Shown here: one piece after another, positions 55,274 through 64,000 of the stretch | How the letters are laid out: every line of letters begins with the position of its first letter | Numbering within the stretch: position 1 is the first letter of the stretch | Assembly: GCF_018881715.1 (NCBI RefSeq) | Contig: NZ_JACVPW010000001.1 | Location: 521,337 to 585,336 of the forward strand | Origin: Polynucleobacter parvulilacunae | GTDB taxonomy: Bacteria > Pseudomonadota > Gammaproteobacteria > Burkholderiales > Burkholderiaceae | Direction of reading: 5' to 3' | DNA: 64,000 nt | The notes under the pieces: model-generated | Seen by the model: only the letters and a program-made list of their open reading frames with translations | Told to the model about the DNA's origin: nothing | The model's database searches: none | Translations under genes and position numbers: made by a program

Positions 55274-56958
55274 AATTACATTCTTTCATCGTGAGAATTT
55301 TTGCGCTCTTGTTGCTTTTCTCTGCGCAAGTATTTGCTGCGCAAGATTTCCTGCCGCCAGAAAAAGCATTTCGTGTGGAAGCTACCTGGGTGGAGAATTC
55401 GAATCAAATTGAGTTGGAATTTCTACCTGCTAAAGGCTATTACATCTACCAGGAATCTCTTAAATTTCAAGCAGGGAATCAGGCCGGGAACCTAGGTAAT
55501 ATAAGGCCCTCATTGCCATCTGGCGTAGTGAAGTTTGATGAAACTTTTCAGAAAAAACTGCAGGTATATAAAGAGCCATTCCTAGTTTTATTGGATACAA
55601 AACCAGTTGCTGGTAAACCACTCCACCTTGAAGTAACGCTTCAAGGTTGCGCGGAGGCGGGTATTTGCTATCCACCGATGACTCTCAAATTTTTACTTGC
55701 AGCACCTGGCGTGAAGGCGGCTCCGATTCCAGATATTTTGGATGGCGCCACCGCAGTGAATACTCAAGCAAGTGGAGAAAGTGGTCAATTCAGCTTGGCG
55801 GATTTATGGCGTGAACGCGATGACGTGAATGCCATTGGTCGTTTTTTAGAAAGCACTTCTACTGCTTATTTATTTTTAGCCTTCTTTGTCTTAGGTCTTG
55901 CTTTGGCATTTACGCCTTGCGTACTACCGATGCTTCCTATTTTGTCGAGTGTCATCTTTGGTACTCAGGGTGGCAAAGCTATCTCTAAAGGCCGTGCCAG
56001 CGTTCTAGCGCTTGCCTATGTCTTGGGTATGGCTTTGGTATATGCCTTTGCTGGCGTGCTCATGGCAGCCCTTGGTGGGAGTGTGCAACGTGCCCTGCAA
56101 AGCCCATTTGCTCTCGCTACTTTTGCTTTGTTGCTCTTAGTGCTCTCAGGCAGCTTATTTGGCTTATATGACCTACGTCTGCCCTCGTCTTGGCATCACC
56201 ATGTGGACAAGCTGGCAGGTCGCCAAAAGGGCGGCAGTGTATTTGGGGCTTTTGCTTTGGGGGGTATTTCAACGCTGGTAGCTAGTCCCTGTATTACCGC
56301 TCCTTTAGCGGGTGTTCTAGCCTTTATTGCGCAAACGGGGTCAATGAGTCTGGGCGCAGGTTTGCTTTTTGTCATGGCCCTTGGCATGGGCTTGCCGCTG
56401 CTATTTATCGCCATTGAAGCTCGTATTTTGATTCCGTCTACTGGTATTTGGATGGTTTATTTACAGCGCACATTGGGCGTTCTTCTGGTGGCTACAGCTG
56501 CCTGGATTGCCTCACCATTACTGCAAAAAAATGATGTTGCGGGAAGCGCAAAAATAGTCAATGGCCAGAACATTCATCAGGTCGGTGATTTAGTTTTTGT
56601 GGTGATTCATTCACCTGCAGAACTAGATACGCAGTTAAGTAAAGCCAAAGGAGAAAAGAAATTAGTTCTTTTGGATTTTTATGCTGATTGGTGCATTAGT
56701 TGTAAAGAGATGGAAGTGAATACCTTTACCAATCCGGAAGTGAGTAAAGAGCTCAAGCAAATGGTTTTATTACAAGCAGATGTGACTGCAAATAGCCCTG
56801 AGAACCAGGCATTACTTAAGCGTTTTGGATTATTTGGCCCGCCAGGAATTTTGATCTTTAATCAAAACTCGGAAGAGCTAAAAGATCAACGCGTGATTGG
56901 CTATATGCCGCCGCAACGCTTTATTGAGCGCTTAAAGCAGGCAATCGGTCAAAAGTAA
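55270..56958 (+). CDS. dsbD: Thiol:disulfide interchange protein DsbD
   Basis: 562 residues. DsbD passes electrons from cytosolic thioredoxin to periplasmic DsbC and to apocytochrome c. All six redox cysteines are present: periplasmic alpha domain Cys127/Cys133 (CAEAGIC), membrane domain Cys217 (FTPCVLP) and Cys341 (ASPCITAP), C-terminal thioredoxin-like CISC at 475-478. A signal peptide lies at 1-23 and eight or so membrane helices follow. It probably supports the cytochromes c encoded nearby. It ends 7 bp from convergent hemB. Confidence 0.97.
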   Translation: MKLHSFIVRIFALLLLFSAQVFAAQDFLPPEKAFRVEATWVENSNQIELEFLPAKGYYIYQESLKFQAGNQAGNLGNIRPSLPSGVVKFDETFQKKLQVYKEPFLVLLDTKPVAGKPLHLEVTLQGCAEAGICYPPMTLKFLLAAPGVKAAPIPDILDGATAVNTQASGESGQFSLADLWRERDDVNAIGRFLESTSTAYLFLAFFVLGLALAFTPCVLPMLPILSSVIFGTQGGKAISKGRASVLALAYVLGMALVYAFAGVLMAALGGSVQRALQSPFALATFALLLLVLSGSLFGLYDLRLPSSWHHHVDKLAGRQKGGSVFGAFALGGISTLVASPCITAPLAGVLAFIAQTGSMSLGAGLLFVMALGMGLPLLFIAIEARILIPSTGIWMVYLQRTLGVLLVATAAWIASPLLQKNDVAGSAKIVNGQNIHQVGDLVFVVIHSPAELDTQLSKAKGEKKLVLLDFYADWCISCKEMEVNTFTNPEVSKELKQMVLLQADVTANSPENQALLKRFGLFGPPGILIFNQNSEELKDQRVIGYMPPQRFIERLKQAIGQK

Positions 56959-56965
56959 TTTGGGT

Positions 56966-58643
<1,678 letters not shown>

Positions 58644-58757
58644 GTCCAGAAGCTATTGTAAAATCACGCAAAATCATGAAATATCTCATGGTGTTGGGTA
58701 AAAGGTTATAAATGCAGGGCCCAAACACTTTTAGGAATTTTTGCCAAGGTAAACATA

Positions 58758-59483
58758 ATGCGTCAAACCTCCCAAATCTCCAAATTAACTAGCTTACGTG
58801 CTGGTTTTGCGGCTTTCTCTATTTTCACTCTGATCGGCATTTCTGGTGCAGCTTTTGCATCTGATGCTGCTCCTATGGCTCCAGCTGCAGAAGCTAAGGC
58901 TGCTGTTCCAGGCAAGCCAAAGGTTGATGCTGCCGCTGGTGAAACTCTGTATTCAAATGGCGATGCATCACGTGGTGTAACAGCCTGTATCACTTGCCAT
59001 GGCCCTAAAGGCCAAAGTGCAGTAGGCACATGGCCTAAGTTATCCGCTCAGCATGCAGCTTACCTTGCTAAGCAATTGAAAAACTTTAAAGAAGGCACTC
59101 GCGCCAATCCTGTCATGATGGGTATGGCGGCTACTTTGACTGAACAAGATATGCAGAACATTTCCGCATTCTTGGCTAAGCAGCCAATCTCTCAAGGTGT
59201 TGCGCAAGACAAAAACACTATTGAATTAGGTCAAAGCATCTATCGCGGTGGTATTGCAGCTAAGGGCGTTCCAGCTTGCGCCGCATGTCACAGCCCAACT
59301 GGCGCTGGCATTCCTGCGCAGTACCCTTTGTTAGGTGGTCAGTGGGCTGACTATACAAACGCTCAATTGCTCGCGTTCCGTGAAGGTATCCGTAAAAATA
59401 GTAGCCAGATGACTGCGATTGCTACTAAGCTTTCTGATCAAGAAATGAAAGCAGTTTCTGATTACATCGCTGGCTTGCATTAA
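58758..59483 (+). CDS. Dihaem cytochrome c4
   Basis: 241 residues: a signal peptide ending near AFA-SDAAPM (about residue 34), an Ala/Pro linker, then two cytochrome c domains with CITCH at 77-81 and CAACH at 174-178 and Met ligands further on (NPVMMGMA and NSSQMTAIA). A periplasmic or membrane-associated electron donor to terminal oxidase. resB and ccsA, its usual neighbours in related species, are not next to it. A bidirectional terminator follows. Confidence 0.95.
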   Translation: MRQTSQISKLTSLRAGFAAFSIFTLIGISGAAFASDAAPMAPAAEAKAAVPGKPKVDAAAGETLYSNGDASRGVTACITCHGPKGQSAVGTWPKLSAQHAAYLAKQLKNFKEGTRANPVMMGMAATLTEQDMQNISAFLAKQPISQGVAQDKNTIELGQSIYRGGIAAKGVPACAACHSPTGAGIPAQYPLLGGQWADYTNAQLLAFREGIRKNSSQMTAIATKLSDQEMKAVSDYIAGLH

Positions 59484-59502
59484 TTAGTAAAAGAAATAAA
59501 AG

Positions 59503-59531
59503 AAAACCCCGCTCATGCAGCGGGGTTTTTT
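59503..59531. terminator. Bidirectional terminator between cytochrome c4 and lysA
   Basis: Stem AAAACCCCGCT (59503-59513) and AGCGGGGTTTT (59519-59529), loop CATGC, with T runs on both strands. It serves cytochrome c4 (plus) and lysA (minus). Confidence 0.92.
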
Positions 59532-59573
59532 ATTACCTAAAACTTAAAAGACTTCACTCAGTTTTTGAAAAAA

Positions 59574-60872
59574 TTATTTTGGCAAAACAGTTTCACCTGC
59601 AAATAAGTCTGCAGTTTTTTCACGGGCGCGAATGACGTAAGCATTTTTGCCGTCAACCATAATCTCCGCGGGTTTTGGGCGTGTGTTGTAGTTAGATGCC
59701 ATTACAAAACCATAAGCACCAGCAGACAGAATAGCGAGAAGATCCCCCTCTTCAACCGCAAGATCGCGATCTCGGCCTAGCCAGTCACCAGATTCACAGA
59801 CGGGGCCAACGACATCGTAGGTAAGGGATTTTGCTGCCTTCTTTTGTGCTGGCACTATGCCGTGATGTGCTTCATATAAGGCTGGGCGCATCAGTTCAGT
59901 CATGGCTGCATCAACGATACAGAAGTTCTTTTCGGCGCCAGGCTTTAAATATTCAATAGTGGTTAGCAAGACGCCAGCATTACCTACAAGTGATCTGCCT
60001 GGCTCAAGAACAATATCCAAATGACCAAAGCCACGCTCAGCAACTCGATTTAAGAGGGTATTCGTAAACTCGGTAATGTCTGGAGGTGTTTCATCGCTGT
60101 AAGAGATTCCGAGTCCGCCGCCCAGATCTAGGTGATGAATCACAATGCCTTCTTTTTTCAGTTGTGCGACGAGATCCAATACTTTATCTAAGGCATCCAA
60201 ATAAGGTGCAGTAGTAGTAATCTGCGAACCAATATGGCAATCAATGCCCACAACATCGATTTGAGAAAGTTGTGATGCTTCACGATAAGTTTTTAAAACC
60301 TCGTGGTATGCGATACCAAATTTATTGCCTTTTAAGCCAGTAGAAATATACGGGTGGGTTTGTGCATCTACGTCCGGGTTAACGCGCAAGGAAATTGGGG
60401 CGCGGCAGTTGAGCTTAGTTGCAACGCGATTGATCTGATGTAGCTCCGCAATGGATTCAACGTTGATGCATTTAACGCCGGCTTGCAAGGCAGTGGCGAT
60501 CTCAGTAGCAGATTTACCTACGCCAGCAAACACTAAACTTTTTGGGTCAGCTCCAATTGCTAATGCACGAGCCAACTCACCACCGCTGACCAAATCAAAG
60601 CCAGCACCAAGATTTTTGAAGCAATCAATCACCGCTAAATTGCTATTGGCTTTCATTGCATAGTGCACACGTGCACGACGTTTACCTTGCGAGTCAACAC
60701 AAGCTTTGTCATATGCTTGATAAGCCTCGGTGAGCGCCTTTTTGCTATAGATATACAGCGGCGTACCAAATTCTTTTGCTAAATCTGCGAGTGGAATATC
60801 TTCGGCATACCAATTGCCGTTGCGATCGGTAAATCCGGATAACTTAGGAAGGGGAATTGCTTTGCTTGTCAT
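59574..60872 (-). CDS. lysA: Diaminopimelate decarboxylase
   Basis: 432 residues. LysA makes lysine from meso-diaminopimelate with pyridoxal phosphate. The cofactor Lys74 is in HYAMKANSN; HIGSQ, GGGLGISY, EPGRSLVGNAG and CESGD motifs are all present. Its ATG overlaps the stop of lptM by one base (TAATG), so the two are coupled. Confidence 0.97.
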   Translation of the reverse strand: MTSKAIPLPKLSGFTDRNGNWYAEDIPLADLAKEFGTPLYIYSKKALTEAYQAYDKACVDSQGKRRARVHYAMKANSNLAVIDCFKNLGAGFDLVSGGELARALAIGADPKSLVFAGVGKSATEIATALQAGVKCINVESIAELHQINRVATKLNCRAPISLRVNPDVDAQTHPYISTGLKGNKFGIAYHEVLKTYREASQLSQIDVVGIDCHIGSQITTTAPYLDALDKVLDLVAQLKKEGIVIHHLDLGGGLGISYSDETPPDITEFTNTLLNRVAERGFGHLDIVLEPGRSLVGNAGVLLTTIEYLKPGAEKNFCIVDAAMTELMRPALYEAHHGIVPAQKKAAKSLTYDVVGPVCESGDWLGRDRDLAVEEGDLLAILSAGAYGFVMASNYNTRPKPAEIMVDGKNAYVIRAREKTADLFAGETVLPK

Positions 60873-61063
60873 TACTTGGCCGATGAAGAATTGCTTGGGC
60901 TAGCAGGAGTTTGTGGTGGGTACAGCTTGCCTTTGGGTTCTGGCTCTGTAGGGGCAGGCGGAACAGGTGGCACATTTGGCAAATATAGCGGACCCCTTAC
61001 CCCACACCCTGCAAGGGATATTAAAAGGCTAAGGTAGAGGGCTTTATTAAGAGTCGCTATCAT
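60872..61063 (-). CDS. lptM: Small lipoprotein LptM (YifL-like)
   Basis: 63 residues from ATG 61063; the open frame extends upstream but only this start gives a signal peptide. Lipobox LAGC followed by GVRGPLYLP is the LptM hallmark; a Pro/Ser-rich tail follows. LptM assists folding of the LptD LPS translocon. Its pairing with lysA is common in beta- and gamma-proteobacteria. Confidence 0.9.
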   Translation of the reverse strand: MIATLNKALYLSLLISLAGCGVRGPLYLPNVPPVPPAPTEPEPKGKLYPPQTPASPSNSSSAK

Positions 61064-61110
61064 GAATGTCTCTAAAACGAATGATTGAATATAGCATGCA
61101 GGACTCCAGT

Positions 61111-61488
61111 ATGAATCCAAACAACTCAGGCGTAGAAAGCATAGATGACAAGCAGTTTTATCAACTGGGAAGTAATTTATTGCAATCTATCGAAGTGGCA
61201 TTAGAGTCTGCTGATGATGAGCTTGATCTCGATTTAGACGTTGAGCGTCAAGGTGGAAATGTCATCAATATTCGTTTTAAGGATAAAAGCGTTATTGTGG
61301 TGAATACTCAGCCACCCTTACATGAGATTTGGGTTGCCGCCAAGTCTGGCGGATATCACTATCGTTGGGCTGGCACGATGGCAAAGCCACTGTGGCTGGA
61401 TACCAAAACAGGAAAAGAGCTATTGAGCGATCTCACTGAGTTTGCGAGTGCTCAGGCCGGTCAAACCGTCAAGATTGGTTTGATTTAA
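61111..61488 (+). CDS. cyaY: Iron-sulfur assembly protein CyaY (frataxin)
   Basis: About 125 residues from ATG 61111; ATG 61096 and 61066 are alternatives. Frataxin fold: acidic helix ([18 protein letters not shown]) that binds iron, then the beta-sheet signature [16 protein letters not shown]. It regulates iron delivery to IscS. Divergent from lptM; its last bases overlap convergent aroB by 4 bp. Confidence 0.93.
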   Translation: MNPNNSGVESIDDKQFYQLGSNLLQSIEVALESADDELDLDLDVERQGGNVINIRFKDKSVIVVNTQPPLHEIWVAAKSGGYHYRWAGTMAKPLWLDTKTGKELLSDLTEFASAQAGQTVKIGLI

Positions 61489-62570
61489 GCGGCGCCAGTA
61501 GCGCTTAAAGTTTCGATCACTTGGGCATCGGGCACGCTTTTAATCTGAGCTTTGCCAATCTTTTCTAAAACGACGTAGCGGATTTGTCCGCCCTCAGTTT
61601 TTTTATCCACCTGCATCAGTTCCATATAGCGATCAGCTCCAAACTTCGGTGGTGTGATCGGTAAATTCATGGATTGGATGATTTTGGTAAGACGCTGAAC
61701 ATCGGCTTCGCTAATGTAGTTGAGGCGACGTGAAAGATCTGCCCCTAGCACCATGCCACAACCAACGGCCTCACCATGCAGCCATTCACCATAGCCCATG
61801 CCAGCCTCAATAGCGTGACCAAAGGTGTGACCAAAGTTTAGGGTTGCGCGAATGCCGCCTTCTCTTTCGTCCGCAGAAACCACAGCAGATTTAATTTCAC
61901 ATGAGCGTAGAACAGCGTGGCCCATAGCTTCTGTATTGCAAGCTAGTAGGGCTGTTGCATTAGCTTCGATCCAATCTAAAAATTGAGCATCAGCAATGGC
62001 GCCGTGTTTGACCACTTCTGCAAGTCCAGCAGAAAGCTCTCTTGGAGGGAGAGTCTTTAAAGTGTTGAGATCGGCAATGACGGCAGCTGGTTGATGAAAG
62101 GCGCCGATCATGTTTTTGCCGAGCGGGTGATTGATGCCGGTCTTACCACCAACCGATGAGTCGACTTGAGCAAGCAATGTAGTAGGCACCTGAATAAACC
62201 GAATGCCACGCATAAAGCTAGCCGCAGCAAATCCAGTCATATCGCCAATAACCCCACCACCCAAGGCAACAAGCATGGTTTGGCGATCAGCACCAAACTT
62301 TAAAAGATCATCAAAAATTAACTGAAGATTTTTCCAGTCCTTATAAGACTCACCATCAGGCAGAACGATTGTTCTAACGGGTTTGCCAAAGGTATTCAGT
62401 GTTTTGGTTAGGCGCTCGGCATACAGCGGGGCAACTGTAGTATTGCTAACGATGTAGATGGAGGTGGCTTTTTCACAGGCACTAAATAGGCTTGCTTGCT
62501 CAATCAAATCGGTGCCAATGTAAATTGGATAACTGCGATTACCGAGATCAACTTCAAGTATTTTCATCAT
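61485..62570 (-). CDS. aroB: 3-Dehydroquinate synthase
   Basis: About 361 residues from the ATG pair at 62570/62567; the frame extends upstream into aroK. Second step of the shikimate pathway. [25 protein letters not shown] and the zinc ligands in [11 protein letters not shown] are intact. It starts 13 bp after aroK in a pilQ-aroK-aroB group. Confidence 0.96.
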   Translation of the reverse strand: MMKILEVDLGNRSYPIYIGTDLIEQASLFSACEKATSIYIVSNTTVAPLYAERLTKTLNTFGKPVRTIVLPDGESYKDWKNLQLIFDDLLKFGADRQTMLVALGGGVIGDMTGFAAASFMRGIRFIQVPTTLLAQVDSSVGGKTGINHPLGKNMIGAFHQPAAVIADLNTLKTLPPRELSAGLAEVVKHGAIADAQFLDWIEANATALLACNTEAMGHAVLRSCEIKSAVVSADEREGGIRATLNFGHTFGHAIEAGMGYGEWLHGEAVGCGMVLGADLSRRLNYISEADVQRLTKIIQSMNLPITPPKFGADRYMELMQVDKKTEGGQIRYVVLEKIGKAQIKSVPDAQVIETLSATGAA

Positions 62571-62583
62571 ATTGCCAATGTAT

Positions 62584-63108
62584 TTAAGCAGAAAGTTCAA
62601 GCTGCATGATTAAGGTGTTGACCAATTGATTGACGCTGGGCTTTCCAGTCTCAATCACATGGTCTGCGATTTCACGATAGAGCGGATCGCGAATCGCGTA
62701 CAAATTTTCTAAAATCTTTTTTGCGTCACCGTTCTTAAGAAGAGGTCTGCCCTCTCCACCTTTAGTGCGATGCCAAAGCTCAATAGGATTTGCATGCAAA
62801 TAAATAACGGTGCCATGTTCAGTTAATGCCTGGCGATTTTCTGGCAACAAAATAGCGCCCCCGCCGGTCGCCAAAATAATATCTTGCTCAGCAGTGATTT
62901 CACGAATGGCTTGTGCCTCTCTTTTGCGAAAACCTTCTTCACCTTCCATCTCAAAGATGACGGGAATTTTTACGCCGCAACGCTCTTCGATTACATGGTC
63001 AGCATCTAGAAAACGACGCCCCAATTTTTTTGCTAAGACTTTTCCGACGGTCGACTTCCCGGCGCCCATTAGGCCGATTAGAAAGATATTGTTTGTCGGA
63101 GAGTTCAC
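62584..63108 (-). CDS. aroK: Shikimate kinase
   Basis: 174 residues from GTG 63108. Phosphorylates shikimate. P-loop GLMGAGKST at 12-20; [11 protein letters not shown] and the LID region with GEGRPLL are intact. Sits 12 bp after the pilQ stop. Confidence 0.97.
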   Translation of the reverse strand: MNSPTNNIFLIGLMGAGKSTVGKVLAKKLGRRFLDADHVIEERCGVKIPVIFEMEGEEGFRKREAQAIREITAEQDIILATGGGAILLPENRQALTEHGTVIYLHANPIELWHRTKGGEGRPLLKNGDAKKILENLYAIRDPLYREIADHVIETGKPSVNQLVNTLIMQLELSA

Positions 63109-63120
63109 CCTTCGATTTTA

Positions 63121-64000
63121 TTAGGGTTTGTCGAGAACGGTCGGGGTTAAGAAGACCAATAGCTCAGTTTTGTCCTGCAACTTCGATTTATGGCGAAAAA
63201 AATGGCCAATGAGGGGTATGTCCCCCAATAAAGGAATTTTGACTTCGTCCTCACGTTCAGTTGTTTGGAATATGCCCCCAATGATGGCTGTTCCGCCGTT
63301 TTCAACAGTCACCTCTGAACTTAGGCTTTTGGTATCAATTGCATAACCTTGCTCCGTTTTCATGCCTACAGTGTCTTTGTTGATGCCGACTAGCATTGAA
63401 ATCTTTCCATCTGGATGAATTTTTGGAAGAACCTCAAGGCGCAGGTTTGCCTTCCTAAATTGCAATTTGCTGCCATTTTGATTCGAGGTCTGATATGGCA
63501 GCTCTGTTCCCTGCTCAATCGTGGCCTTGACTTGGTCGCCAGTCATGATTCGAGGATTTGAAAGAATTTTTCCCTGACCTTCGGATTCAAGTGCAGAAAG
63601 TTCTGCCTGAAGGATCCGGCTAGCATTTTTAGAGACTAGGGTTGCAGCCATGGACGCCGGATTAAACCCGCTTAATCCAGCGCCGCCCAAATCGATATTC
63701 CCGATCAGTTTTTGATCTGCATTACCGCCAATGCCATTGGCCTGATAGCCCAGCTTGACACCGAGCTCGCGGGCAAAGCGCTCATCTGCTTCGACAATGC
63801 GTGCCTCTATCAGAATTTGTCTTGGGCTATTTATGTGATCCCCGCCAAAAGGCAGGGCAGCATCCTCGCGCCTGAATTTTTGAAAGGCCAAAATCTCTGC
63901 ATGCGGTCCAATCCAGTAGATTTCGCCATTGCGGACGAGTCGCAATCCACGACTTGCCAGGATGGAGTGAAGGGCGGTTTGCCATGGGGTATTTCTAAGA
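63121..64000 (-). CDS. pilQ: Type IV pilus secretin PilQ, C-terminal part (runs off window)
   Basis: The frame stays open to the right edge; the apparent start at 63945 is an internal TTG. The visible part holds the end of an N-terminal secretin domain (NTPWQTALHSILASRGLRL), the VEADERFARELGVKLGY motif and the secretin core with IIGGIFQTTEREDEVKIPLLGDIPLIG. PilQ is the outer-membrane channel for type IV pili. pilQ-aroK-aroB is a conserved order. Confidence 0.95.
   Translation of the reverse strand, partial: LRNTPWQTALHSILASRGLRLVRNGEIYWIGPHAEILAFQKFRREDAALPFGGDHINSPRQILIEARIVEADERFARELGVKLGYQANGIGGNADQKLIGNIDLGGAGLSGFNPASMAATLVSKNASRILQAELSALESEGQGKILSNPRIMTGDQVKATIEQGTELPYQTSNQNGSKLQFRKANLRLEVLPKIHPDGKISMLVGINKDTVGMKTEQGYAIDTKSLSSEVTVENGGTAIIGGIFQTTEREDEVKIPLLGDIPLIGHFFRHKSKLQDKTELLVFLTPTVLDKP

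Overview
This window looks like a chromosomal segment of a freshwater betaproteobacterium of the genus Polynucleobacter (Burkholderiaceae). The 16S sequence, the gene order and the protein sequences (ATP synthase, PriA, EF-Tu, ribosomal proteins) all fit, and the moderate GC content and intact genes suggest a free-living, streamlined genome. The genus is recognised from memory of sequence patterns, not from a search. No insertion sequence, prophage, integron, CRISPR array or toxin-antitoxin module is visible. Nearly all the sequence is core housekeeping.

Layout. 1-6473 is the F1Fo ATP synthase operon (atpB cut by the window edge, then atpEFHAGDC), closely followed by hemE. A 266-bp AT-rich gap between hemE and priA carries a cluster of DnaA-box-like 9-mers and a long inverted repeat. 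7868-16385 is a mixed housekeeping block: priA, gcvH, an MBL-fold hydrolase, a small zinc-ribbon protein, a membrane desaturase, tRNA-Arg, a short membrane-anchor protein resembling the N-terminus of cytochrome c5, rsmI, a diaA-like SIS protein, a BON lipoprotein, a small cytochrome c and a GNAT acetyltransferase.

16386-22043 is a complete rRNA operon (16S, tRNA-Ile, tRNA-Ala, 23S, 5S) with a strong promoter, long processing stems around 16S and 23S, and an intrinsic terminator. It is followed by tRNA-Tyr, tRNA-Gly, tRNA-Thr, tuf, tRNA-Trp, secE, nusG, rplKAJL and rpoBC. After the rpoC terminator comes the str cluster (rpsL, rpsG, fusA, a second tuf, rpsJ), then the S10, spc and alpha clusters through rplQ, which ends at a strong terminator (54871-54898). 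Several junctions have their own promoters and structured leaders (before rplJ, rpoB, rpsG, rplC, rplN and rpsD), so this 32-kb run appears to be divided into separately controlled units.

54923-64000 is again mixed: cutA-dsbD (metal tolerance and periplasmic disulfide reduction), engB-hemB, cytochrome c4, lptM-lysA, cyaY, and pilQ-aroK-aroB, with pilQ running off the right edge.

The genes cover energy conservation (ATP synthase, cytochromes), haem synthesis (hemE, hemB), and transcription and translation. No wholly new gene system is evident. The points most worth a second look are regulatory or architectural: the origin-like hemE-priA gap, mutually exclusive hairpins between rplL and rpoB, the codon anomaly of infA, the long Ala/Glu/Pro-rich tail on L10, the stand-alone cytochrome anchor and the identical tuf genes.
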